NCBI GenBank assembly: GCA_029287305.1
Contig: JARFRJ010000079.1
Location: 1 to 5,204 of the forward strand
DNA from: Hyphomonas sp.
Lineage (GTDB): Bacteria; Pseudomonadota; Alphaproteobacteria; Caulobacterales; Hyphomonadaceae
Length of the DNA: 5,204 nucleotides
Direction of reading: 5' to 3'
A program made the position numbers and the translations under genes. Numbering within the stretch: the first letter of the stretch is position 1; each line of letters opens with the position of its first letter. Under the pieces are notes generated by a model. The model was not told the DNA's origin, searched no databases, and saw only the letters and a list, made by a program, of their open reading frames with translations. Below are positions 1 through 5,204 of the stretch, one piece after another.

Positions 1-1
1 G

Positions 2-640
2 CTTGGCAGAGGCCCCATGATCAATTTATGGGGCCGCGACACTACACAGGATGCCCCCGGCACAACCCATATTTCGATTATTGATCAGGCCGGCAATGCC
101 GTCTCGATGACAGCGACAGTTGAAGCCGCTTTTGGATCCTCACGTTGGGCCGCCGGGTTCCTGCTCAATAATGAATTGACAGATTTTGCCTTTATTCCCA
201 GCCTGAACGGCCTGCCTGTCGCCAATGCGCCTGCGGCCAATAAACGCCCGCGCTCGTCAATGTCGCCAACACTGGTTTTTAATGAGTCCGATCAATTGTT
301 TATGGTCACAGGCTCGCCGGGTGGAAACTCAATCATTGCCTATGTCGCGAAAACCCTGATGGCGGTTTTGGATCGTGGGATGAGTGCGCAGGACGCAGCA
401 GGCCTGCCAAATATTATCGCCCGCGGAGAGGCCGTAAATGTTGAAGTAGATCGGGAGGGCGGTCAGGAGATCGCCAATCTTCTCAAAGAGGCCGGTTATA
501 ATGTAAGAGAACGCGGTGGAGAAAACTCAGGCCTGCATGTGATTGTCGTGCGTAATACTGGTCTGGAAGGCGGGGCTGATCCACGCCGTGAAGGCGCAGC
601 CCTATACTTGCCGCCTGTTGAAGAGATAGAGCGTGAATAG
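2..640 (+). CDS. ggt: Gamma-glutamyltransferase, 3' part (catalytic small subunit), 5' truncated by window edge
   Basis: Gamma-glutamyltransferase cleaves the gamma-glutamyl bond of glutathione and related compounds and passes the group to water or an amino acid. It is made as a proenzyme, normally exported, that cuts itself just before a catalytic threonine. Seen here: the motif GTTHISIID, whose first Thr (codon 62-64) matches the E. coli nucleophile T391; Thr and Glu in the TATVE stretch; NNELTDF with the substrate-binding Asp at 182-184; RPRSSMSPT with the Ser-Ser pair at 254-259; SPGG with the Gly-Gly pair at 320-325; and GADPRREGAA near the C-terminus. From the catalytic Thr to the stop there are 192 residues, against about 190 in E. 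coli, so the small subunit is complete. The frame is open to the window edge, and the ATG at 17 lies within the protein, so it is not the true start. The large subunit and signal peptide lie outside the window. The loop between TDF and NKRP is about five residues shorter than in E. coli, so the lid over the active site may differ. The family call is firm; the substrate is not shown. Confidence 0.95.
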   Translation, partial: LGRGPMINLWGRDTTQDAPGTTHISIIDQAGNAVSMTATVEAAFGSSRWAAGFLLNNELTDFAFIPSLNGLPVANAPAANKRPRSSMSPTLVFNESDQLFMVTGSPGGNSIIAYVAKTLMAVLDRGMSAQDAAGLPNIIARGEAVNVEVDREGGQEIANLLKEAGYNVRERGGENSGLHVIVVRNTGLEGGADPRREGAALYLPPVEEIERE

Positions 641-650
641 TTCACACATC

Positions 651-706
651 TGCTTTAATGCACAAAGATTATCATCCTCTAAGGGACCAAACTTAAAGCA
701 TTTTTT
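651..706 (+). terminator. Probable Rho-independent terminator after ggt, long loop
   Basis: A perfect 8-bp inverted repeat, TGCTTTAA (651-658) and TTAAAGCA (693-700), is followed at once by six T (701-706). It begins 10 bp after the ggt stop codon. Position and U-tract fit an intrinsic terminator. The weak points are an AT-rich stem and a 34-nt loop, both longer and softer than usual. Confidence 0.45.
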
Positions 707-876
707 GATACTCTGTTTCGACAATTTAAAGCGTTGAGGCGCTTTCACTACAATCCTAGTTTCACAAGAACCCACAACGCTTAAACGATTGTTCTTATGC
801 GCTTCGCGATCTGTGTGGCGAAACGCTTGGACTGGCAGTATAATGGGCCGCATAGAGCTCGCCGCCCGAAAGCGCT
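707..876. other. Gap between ggt and ssb 3' ends, two hairpins, no supported gene
   Basis: The genes on either side converge here. Two inverted repeats are visible. One is AAAGCG (728-733) with CGCTTT (740-745), a perfect 6-bp stem with a 6-nt loop. The other is GCGCTTCGC (799-807) with GCGAAACGC (818-826), a 9-bp stem with one mismatch and a 10-nt loop. Neither has a T-run on either strand, so neither can be called an intrinsic terminator, though either could slow or end ssb transcription. I see no tRNA, rRNA or recognisable small RNA. Confidence 0.4.
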
Positions 877-1368
877 CTAAAATGGTATTTCGTCGTCGAA
901 ATCTTGGGGCATATTATTCGCAGGGGGTTCCATTTGGCGTGAGCGCTGATTGCCATAAGCCACAGAGTCCTGATTATAGGAAGCCCCACCGCCCATACTC
1001 GCGTCCGGCCCATCGCGGCGACTGTCCAACATGGTCAGATTGCCGGAATAATTGCGCAAAACCACCTCTGTCGTATAGCGATCCTGCCCGTTTTGATCCT
1101 GCCATTTTCGGGTCTCCAACTGACCTTCAATATAGAGTTTGGAGCCCTTTTTGACATAGGACTGGACGACACGGATCAGACCTTCGTTAAAAATCGAAAT
1201 CCGGTGCCATTCGGTTTTTTCACGCCGTTCGCCGGTATTTTTATCTTTCCAGCTCTCTGATGTTGCCAGAGACAGATTACAGACTTGCCCACCATTTTGA
1301 AATTGGCGTATTTCCGGATCCTGACCCACATTGCCAACCAGAATTACCTTGTTTACTGAACCTGCCAT
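877..1368 (-). CDS. ssb: Single-stranded DNA-binding protein SSB
   Basis: SSB binds and protects single-stranded DNA in replication, recombination and repair, and recruits partner enzymes through its C-terminal tip. The protein has 163 residues (E. coli 178). Residues 1 to about 113 form the OB-fold DNA-binding domain, opening with the typical [18 protein letters not shown]. The positions matching the DNA-stacking aromatics of E. coli are present: W40, W54, F60 and W89 (W88 in E. coli), with H55, a residue important for tetramer formation, next to W54. Residues 114-155 form a short Gly/Gln/Asn-rich linker. The protein ends in DFDDEIPF, the acidic tip that binds partner proteins (E. coli DFDDDIPF). 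The start is well supported: GGAGG (1375-1379 on the minus strand) lies 6 nt before the ATG. The gene diverges from uvrA, as in E. coli and many other proteobacteria, and the SOS box between them suggests LexA control. Confidence 0.98.
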   Translation of the reverse strand: MAGSVNKVILVGNVGQDPEIRQFQNGGQVCNLSLATSESWKDKNTGERREKTEWHRISIFNEGLIRVVQSYVKKGSKLYIEGQLETRKWQDQNGQDRYTTEVVLRNYSGNLTMLDSRRDGPDASMGGGASYNQDSVAYGNQRSRQMEPPANNMPQDFDDEIPF

Positions 1369-1374
1369 AATATG

Positions 1375-1379
1375 CCTCC
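1375..1379 (-). promoter_or_regulatory. Strong ribosome binding site of ssb
   Basis: GGAGG on the minus strand, 6 nt before the ssb ATG. It is the best Shine-Dalgarno match in the window, fits an abundant protein, and fixes the ssb start. Confidence 0.85.
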
Positions 1380-1492
1380 ATTCTGCCTTCTCTGATCTAT
1401 CTTCATAACCTTTGTATTAGGCCTTGTCCGCCCCTATCAGGACTTATGCAGAGAAAAATCTGTCAAACCACTCAATAAGCTGCTTATACGCC

Positions 1493-1522
1493 TATATGTT
1501 CTATTTATGTTCTTGTTGTCAA
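1493..1522 (-). promoter_or_regulatory. Candidate ssb promoter enclosing the SOS box
   Basis: Reading toward ssb, a perfect TTGACA -35 element (1522 down to 1517) is followed after 18 nt by CATATA (1498 down to 1493), a 3-of-6 match to TATAAT. The LexA box lies in the spacer and just touches the -10, so bound LexA would block polymerase. A second perfect TTGACA lies closer to the gene (1466 down to 1461), but no good -10 stands at the right distance. The -35 is clear; the -10 is weak. Confidence 0.4.
1498..1512. promoter_or_regulatory. LexA binding site (SOS box), GTTC-N7-GTTC
   Basis: GTTC (1498-1501), seven bases TATTTAT (1502-1508), then GTTC (1509-1512): an exact match to the direct-repeat SOS box of Alphaproteobacteria, unlike the palindromic CTGT-N8-ACAG box of E. 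coli. It lies in the 217-bp gap between ssb and uvrA, where LexA sites are well known. It could repress uvrA, ssb or both. It overlaps the best ssb promoter. A weaker uvrA promoter, TTGTTG (1513-1518)-N17-TAAAGA (1536-1541), begins directly beside it. Binding is inferred from the motif and its place. Confidence 0.85.
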
Positions 1523-1574
1523 GCTGGACTCAGCTTAAAGATGGGCTAGGTATGCAAGACTATTCAGGACGTTT

Positions 1575-1579
1575 AAAGG
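1575..1579 (+). promoter_or_regulatory. Ribosome binding site of uvrA
   Basis: AAAGG, 6 nt before the uvrA ATG at 1586. It is moderate in strength and supports this start, whose protein begins with the normal N-terminal strand of UvrA ([15 protein letters not shown]). Confidence 0.6.
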
Positions 1580-1585
1580 TTATCC

Positions 1586-4486
1586 ATGAACGAATCTTCC
1601 TTCATCCGCGTGCGCGGGGCTAAAGAGCATAATCTCAAAAATATCGACATTGATATTCCGCGTGGTCAATTGGTGGTTATGACGGGCCTGTCCGGGTCCG
1701 GCAAATCCTCCCTTGCTTTTGACACAATTTATGCCGAAGGCCAGCGCCGCTATGTGGAAAGCCTGTCGGCTTATGCGCGTCAGTTTCTGGAGCTGATGCA
1801 AAAACCGGATGTGGAGAGTATTGAGGGCCTGTCTCCGGCGATCTCTATTGAACAGAAAACGACCAGCAGAAATCCACGCTCCACCGTCGCCACAGTCACC
1901 GAAATATATGATTATATGCGCCTATTATGGGCACGGGTTGGCACGCCCTATTCGCCAGCCACCGGCTTGCCGATTGAAAGCCAGACCGTCACGCAAATGG
2001 TGGACCGGACAATGGCCCTGCCTGAAGGCACAAGGCTTTATCTGATGGCCCCAATCATACGCGGAAGGAAAGGTGAATATCGTAAGGAATTTGCCGAACT
2101 CCTGAAAAAAGGCTTTCAGCGGATCAAAGTGGATGGAGAATTTTATGAATTGGAAACCCCGCCAAAGCTAGATAAAAAACTCAAGCATAATATTGATGTT
2201 GTCGTCGACCGTATCGTGGTTAAAGCGGGTCTGGAGCAACGCTTGGCCGAAAGCTTTGAAACCGCTCTCGGGCTGACAAATGGTCTGGCGGTTGCCGAAT
2301 ATGCCAAGGCTGAACCGGGCGAAGAGACGCCGCGCCGGATTATATTCAGCGCAAATTTCGCCTGCCCTGAAAGCGGCTTTACGATATCGGAAATTGAGCC
2401 GCGCCTGTTTTCTTTCAATAATCCTTTCGGGGCCTGCCCGAAATGTGACGGGCTCGGCAGTCAATTAAAAATAGACCCTGATCTGGTTGTGCCAGACGGA
2501 GACTTAACCTTGCTGGACGGGGCGATTGCGGCTTGGGCAAAATCAGCTTCCCCCTATCAGACGCAAACCTTGCAAGCCCTGTCTGTGCATTACCGGTTTG
2601 ATCTGAAAAAAAACTGGAACAAATTACCGGCGAAAATTCACCAAATCATTCTTCATGGCACGCAGGAAGACGTAATTGATTTTGTCTATGATGATGGCAT
2701 GCGCCGATATGAAGTGACCAAGACGTTTGAAGGGGTTATCCCTAATCTGGAGCGGCGCTTTCGTGAAACAGACAGCCAGTGGATGCGCGATGAGATTGGC
2801 AAATACCAATCCCGTCAGCCCTGCCCTGCTTGTAAGGGCAAGCGTCTGAAACCGGAGGCACTGGCCGTCAAGATCGCCCATGACGATATTTCCAATTGCA
2901 GTCGGCTATCGATCAAAGAGGCTGGGCTTTGGTTTAGCCAAGTGCATGCACAGCTGGATCGTCAACAGAATGAAATTGCCGGGCGTATTCTGAAAGAGAT
3001 TAATGACCGCCTTAAATTTCTTAATGATGTCGGGCTTGATTATCTCACACTTGATCGTGCCTCCGGCACTTTATCGGGCGGCGAGAGCCAGCGCATACGC
3101 CTGGCCAGTCAAATCGGCTCGGGCCTCACAGGTGTACTCTATGTTCTGGATGAGCCCTCTATCGGCCTGCATCAACGCGATAATGAGCGCTTGCTGGAAA
3201 CGCTGAAAAATCTGCGTGACCTTGGCAATAGTGTCATCGTCGTCGAGCATGATGAGGACGCTATTCTACAGGCCGATTATCTTGTTGATATGGGCCCGGC
3301 AGCCGGTATCTATGGCGGCGAAATTGTCGCCGCTGGCATCCCGGATGATGTGATAGGGACAAGCAAAGGCTTGACCGCCGCCTATCTGAATGGGCACGAG
3401 GAGATTGCCATCCCGAGCAAACGCCGCGCCTGGAAAAAATCCAAATCCATCACCCTGAAAGGCGCACGTGGGAATAATCTGCAAAATGTTGATGCAACCA
3501 TACCTTTAGGCGTCTTTACCTGTATTACTGGCGTATCCGGGGGTGGCAAATCCACTTTGATCATCGAAACCTTGTATAAGGCGCTCGCCAGGCGGCTAAA
3601 TAGAGCCTCCAAGCCCCCTGCCCCCTATGATCGCCTTGAAGGGTTGCAGCATCTTGATAAGGTGATTGATATTGATCAAAGCCCGATCGGGCGCACGCCG
3701 CGCTCCAATCCGGCGACCTATACTGGTGCCTTCGGGCCGATACGGGAATGGTTTGCCGGACTGCCTGAAGCCAAAGCACGCGGCTATAAACCCGGTCGGT
3801 TCAGCTTTAATGTCAAAGGCGGGCGCTGCGAAGCCTGTCAGGGCGACGGCGTCATTAAAATCGAAATGCATTTCCTGCCGGATGTCTATGTCATGTGCGA
3901 GCAATGTCAGGGTAAGCGCTATAATCGAGAGACGCTGGAAGTGCTCTATAAAGGCAAGTCTATTGCCGATGTGCTGGATATGACAGTTGAGGAGGCTGAG
4001 GACTTCTTCCGCCCGGTCCCAAGCATTAAGAGCAAAATGGAAACGCTGAACCGGGTTGGCCTCTCCTATATTAAAGTCGGTCAGCAAGCCACAACCCTGT
4101 CAGGCGGGGAAGCCCAGCGCGTCAAACTCGCCAAGGAATTATCCAAACGGGCTACGGGCCGAACACTCTATATTCTGGATGAACCAACCACAGGTCTGCA
4201 TTTTCACGATGTGCGCAAATTACTCGAGGTTCTGAAGGAGCTTGTCGAGGCGGGCAATTCAATCGTCGTGATTGAGCATAATCTGGATGTGGTCAAAACT
4301 GCCGATTGGGTGATTGATCTTGGACCTGAAGGGGGCACGGGGGGTGGCCAGATTGTCGCCGTTGGCACGCCTGAGGAGATCATCAAGGCGAAAGACAGCT
4401 GGACCGGAAGACATCTGAAAGAGACCTTTCGTCGACAAAAAGCACGGCAAATCAACAAATTTCAGAAAACGGCTTCTGAAGCCTGA
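1586..4486 (+). CDS. uvrA: UvrA, excinuclease ABC subunit A
   Basis: UvrA is the damage sensor of nucleotide excision repair. As an ATP-dependent dimer it finds bulky lesions and loads UvrB, after which UvrC cuts the strand. The 966-residue protein is full length (E. coli 940) and has both ABC ATPase modules. Module I: Walker A GLSGSGKS (34-41), signature LSGGES (496-501), Walker B LDEP (521-524), switch His 555. Module II: Walker A GVSGGGKS (649-656), signature LSGGEA (838-843), Walker B LDEP (864-867), switch His 898. The UvrB-binding region should lie at about residues 120-250. The C-terminal zinc finger is intact (C748, C751, C771, C774; C740, C743, C763, C766 in E. coli). The first finger is incomplete: C260 is followed by Pro-Glu-Ser where E. 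coli has a second Cys, though C284 and C287 remain. A further CPAC pair lies at 413-416. The reading frame is intact. Regulation by LexA is suggested by the upstream SOS box, and a terminator hairpin begins inside the stop codon. Confidence 0.99.
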   Translation: MNESSFIRVRGAKEHNLKNIDIDIPRGQLVVMTGLSGSGKSSLAFDTIYAEGQRRYVESLSAYARQFLELMQKPDVESIEGLSPAISIEQKTTSRNPRSTVATVTEIYDYMRLLWARVGTPYSPATGLPIESQTVTQMVDRTMALPEGTRLYLMAPIIRGRKGEYRKEFAELLKKGFQRIKVDGEFYELETPPKLDKKLKHNIDVVVDRIVVKAGLEQRLAESFETALGLTNGLAVAEYAKAEPGEETPRRIIFSANFACPESGFTISEIEPRLFSFNNPFGACPKCDGLGSQLKIDPDLVVPDGDLTLLDGAIAAWAKSASPYQTQTLQALSVHYRFDLKKNWNKLPAKIHQIILHGTQEDVIDFVYDDGMRRYEVTKTFEGVIPNLERRFRETDSQWMRDEIGKYQSRQPCPACKGKRLKPEALAVKIAHDDISNCSRLSIKEAGLWFSQVHAQLDRQQNEIAGRILKEINDRLKFLNDVGLDYLTLDRASGTLSGGESQRIRLASQIGSGLTGVLYVLDEPSIGLHQRDNERLLETLKNLRDLGNSVIVVEHDEDAILQADYLVDMGPAAGIYGGEIVAAGIPDDVIGTSKGLTAAYLNGHEEIAIPSKRRAWKKSKSITLKGARGNNLQNVDATIPLGVFTCITGVSGGGKSTLIIETLYKALARRLNRASKPPAPYDRLEGLQHLDKVIDIDQSPIGRTPRSNPATYTGAFGPIREWFAGLPEAKARGYKPGRFSFNVKGGRCEACQGDGVIKIEMHFLPDVYVMCEQCQGKRYNRETLEVLYKGKSIADVLDMTVEEAEDFFRPVPSIKSKMETLNRVGLSYIKVGQQATTLSGGEAQRVKLAKELSKRATGRTLYILDEPTTGLHFHDVRKLLEVLKELVEAGNSIVVIEHNLDVVKTADWVIDLGPEGGTGGGQIVAVGTPEEIIKAKDSWTGRHLKETFRRQKARQINKFQKTASEA

Positions 4487-4504
4487 AGCGTTGACGCTTC
4501 TTTT
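4485..4504 (+). terminator. Intrinsic terminator of uvrA
   Basis: GAAGCG (4485-4490), loop TTGA, CGCTTC (4495-4500), then TTTT (4501-4504). It is a perfect 6-bp GC-rich stem with a compact loop and a short U-tract. The uvrA stop codon TGA (4484-4486) overlaps the first arm, so a terminating ribosome would cover it. An alternative hairpin, GGCTT-CTG-AAGCC (4471-4483), ends just before it. Confidence 0.65.
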
Positions 4505-4539
4505 GGAATAGAATTAACGCTTTAAGGTATTTTTATTGC

Positions 4540-4689
4540 ATGCTTTCTAGCCAGCAGGGCGGCAAGCTGATAGTCTCGCCGGTCGGCGTCGCGCTGCTCC
4601 CGCTGATCGTCCCGCTGGTCGGCGTCGCGCTGCTCCCGCTGGTCGTTCCGCTGATCGGGCCACATATATTTCGCAGGCAAGCACTTTAA
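4540..4689 (+). CDS. Possible 49-residue hydrophobic small protein built on a 12-residue repeat
   Basis: I do not recognise this ORF and its function is unknown. ATG at 4540 to TAA at 4687-4689 gives 49 residues. Residues 10-44 contain no charged residue and are rich in Val, Leu, Ile and Pro. They are flanked by Lys9 and by Arg45-Arg46, as in a small membrane peptide with one or two spans. Residues 15-26 (VGVALLPLIVPL) are repeated as 27-38 (VGVALLPLVVPL). The two DNA copies differ at two sites: one gives a conservative Ile/Val change, the other is silent. A weak ribosome site, TAAGG (4523-4527), lies 12 nt upstream, which is rather far. Small hydrophobic peptides include type I toxins and membrane-complex subunits, but nothing here points to either. 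The main doubt is that the 36-bp repeat holds no stop in several frames, so this ORF may be chance. It lies between the uvrA terminator and the lipoprotein gene. Confidence 0.3.
   Translation: MLSSQQGGKLIVSPVGVALLPLIVPLVGVALLPLVVPLIGPHIFRRQAL
4581..4652. repeat. Two tandem copies of a 36-bp GC-rich repeat
   Basis: Copy 1 (4581-4616) and copy 2 (4617-4652) match at 34 of 36 bases; a fragment of a third copy follows (GATCGGG). Shorter internal units of about 12 bp share the core CGCTGNTCGTYC. The block is strongly GC-rich, while both flanks are AT-rich, so it stands out from its surroundings. The period is a multiple of three, so gain or loss of a copy would keep any reading frame open. It could be an intergenic minisatellite or part of a small gene. 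Confidence 0.85.
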
Positions 4690-4727
4690 ATTGTTCAATA
4701 AATGGGTTGAAGCGCCAGACCTGACAA

Positions 4728-4751
4728 AATATGAACACATTGTTTCATATT
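4728..4751. promoter_or_regulatory. Inverted repeat upstream of the lipoprotein, possible operator
   Basis: AATATGAA (4728-4735) and TTCATATT (4744-4751) form a perfect 8-bp dyad around 8 bases, a common shape for the site of a dimeric regulator. It overlaps a candidate promoter TTGAAG (4707-4712)-N17-TATGAA (4730-4735), matching consensus at 4 of 6 in each box. Similar half-sites recur downstream: TATGAACA (4730-4737), TGTGAACA (4751-4758) and TGTTCATA (4784-4791). In AT-rich DNA some of this is expected by chance. A run of seven T (4759-4765) follows, so a weak terminator is another reading. Confidence 0.3.
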
Positions 4752-4818
4752 GTGAACATTTTTTTGCTCTATGAATGATGTATTGTTCATAAAATATGAG
4801 TTCATACTTGTATGTGCT

Positions 4819-4826
4819 AGGAAAGG
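4819..4826 (+). promoter_or_regulatory. Ribosome binding site of the lipoprotein, decides its start
   Basis: AGGAAAGG lies 8 nt before the ATG at 4835. The in-frame ATG at 4796 has no such site and would place 13 extra residues before a complete signal peptide, so 4835 is preferred. Confidence 0.7.
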
Positions 4827-4834
4827 CCCGGTCC

Positions 4835-5141
4835 ATGTCTAAACTGAACAAGCAAACCCTTTTAAAGAGCTGTGCGATGGTCTTCGCCTTAGGGACGCTG
4901 ACCGCATGTGGCGCAGATACAAGCCCACCGCAGCCCGTACTTGAAGACCCGGCCTCACCACCTAGCTCGCCGCCAGCATCGCCGCCTAGCTCACCTCCAA
5001 GTTCACCGCCTAGCTCACCGCCTAGCTCACCACCAAGCTCCCCTCCAAATTCGCCGCCTAGCTCACCTCCAAGTTCACCGCCTAGCTCACCGCCTAGCTC
5101 ACCACCAAGCTCCCCTCCAAATTCGCCGCCTAGCTCTCCGC
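4835..5141 (+). CDS. Lipoprotein with Ser/Pro-rich repeat arm, 3' truncated at contig end
   Basis: The product is an exported lipoprotein of unknown function. From ATG 4835 the signal peptide has a positive start (K3, K6, K11), a hydrophobic core and the lipobox LTAC, so cleavage and lipid attachment should occur at Cys25. Gly follows the Cys, so the Asp+2 inner-membrane retention signal is absent and outer-membrane sorting is likely. After a short stretch (residues 26-40) comes a low-complexity arm, residues 41-102, made almost only of SPPS units with Ala or Asn at intervals. Such an arm usually acts as an extended linker holding a C-terminal domain away from the membrane, but that domain is not in the window. 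Genomic sequence ends at 5141. The apparent continuation VSYTHLTLPTIQL and its TAG stop are translated sequencing adapter and must not be counted. The lipoprotein call is good; its role cannot be inferred. Confidence 0.8.
4955..5141 (+). repeat. Ser/Pro coding repeat with exact 72-bp tandem duplication
   Basis: A block of 12-bp units, each coding SPPS, makes up this stretch. Inside it a 72-bp segment occurs twice with no difference: 4979-5050 and 5051-5122. Each copy codes five SPPS and one SPPN. A third copy begins at 5123 and matches for 14 bases before diverging. Codon choice varies among the 12-bp units within a copy but is identical between the copies, which points to recent duplication of the larger unit. 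Confidence 0.9.
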
Positions 5142-5204
5142 CTGTCTCTTATACACATCTGACGCTGCCGACGATCCAACTCTAGGGGGGGGGGGGGGGG
5201 GGGG
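5142..5204. other. Nextera/Tn5 adapter, probable index and poly-G: not genomic
   Basis: CTGTCTCTTATACACATCT (5142-5160) is the 19-bp Tn5 mosaic end used in Nextera libraries. GACGCTGCCGACGA (5161-5174) is the rest of the read 1 adapter in reverse complement. The next ten bases (5175-5184) sit where the i5 index is expected. Twenty G (5185-5204) resemble the no-signal calls of two-colour Illumina instruments. This is untrimmed library sequence, not a transposon carried by the organism. Confidence 0.97.

Noticed and set aside
602..853. Minus-strand ORF of 83 codons just downstream of ssb, overlapping the ggt 3' end
   Set aside because: No good ribosome site, no recognised family, and it runs antisense to the conserved ggt C-terminus.
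1552..1623. Possible 23-residue upstream ORF overlapping the uvrA start
   Set aside because: The only purine-rich stretch is poorly placed and nothing supports translation; a short ORF of this size is expected by chance.
4581..4652. CRISPR array
   Set aside because: The repeats are directly adjacent with no unique spacers, and no cas gene is present.
4547..4738. Minus-strand ORF of 63 codons rich in Arg, Ala and Pro
   Set aside because: Another frame of the same repeat, with no ribosome site or recognisable features.
4785..4803. GTTC...GTTC pair as a second SOS box
   Set aside because: The spacer is 11 bases, not the 7 that LexA of this group requires.
4796..4834. Upstream in-frame ATG of the lipoprotein
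   Set aside because: No ribosome site before it; the ATG at 4835 has AGGAAAGG and begins a standard signal peptide.
4522..4851. Minus-strand ORF of 109 codons with DQRDDQREQRDA repeats
   Set aside because: It owes its open frame to the stop-free GC-rich repeat, its other residues look random, and it overlaps the lipoprotein start on the opposite strand.
5142..5160. Tn5 mosaic end as evidence of a real Tn5 element
   Set aside because: It continues into the synthetic Nextera adapter and poly-G, so it comes from library preparation.

Overview
This window looks like the end of a contig from an alphaproteobacterium of moderate GC content. The best evidence is a GTTC-N7-GTTC site, the LexA (SOS) box form typical of Alphaproteobacteria, placed exactly between the divergent genes ssb and uvrA. 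The UvrA and SSB sequences fit that group. I cannot name a genus. A marine Hyphomonadaceae-like lineage is only a guess.

Layout, left to right. (1) Positions 2-640 (+) hold the 3' part of a gamma-glutamyltransferase gene, essentially its whole catalytic small subunit, cut by the window edge. A probable long-loop terminator (651-706) follows. (2) Positions 641-876 hold no convincing gene, only that terminator and two further hairpins. (3) Positions 877-1368 (-) encode the single-stranded DNA-binding protein SSB. (4) Positions 1369-1585 form a divergent regulatory region with the SOS box at 1498-1512 and a TTGACA -35 element facing ssb. (5) Positions 1586-4486 (+) encode a full-length UvrA of 966 residues, whose stop codon is built into a terminator hairpin. 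(6) Positions 4487-4834 are about 350 bp in which a GC-rich tandem repeat of 36 bp sits between AT-rich flanks. The repeat carries a possible 49-residue hydrophobic small protein. An AT-rich stretch full of ATGAACA/TGTTCAT half-sites follows. (7) From 4835 (+) begins a lipoprotein with a Ser/Pro-rich repeat arm, with no recognised domain before the sequence runs out. (8) Positions 5142-5204 are not genomic: they are a Nextera/Tn5 sequencing adapter, a probable index and a poly-G run.

How the parts work together: UvrA recognises bulky DNA lesions and loads UvrB for nucleotide excision repair, while SSB coats the single-stranded DNA made during repair and replication. The shared SOS box suggests that LexA controls one or both. 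The gamma-glutamyltransferase (glutathione and gamma-glutamyl metabolism, normally exported) and the lipoprotein appear to be unrelated neighbours.

I found no convincing new biological system. The items most worth a second look are the repeat-built hydrophobic small ORF, the recently duplicated 72-bp repeat in the lipoprotein, and the adapter contamination, which creates a false protein C-terminus and a false stop codon.
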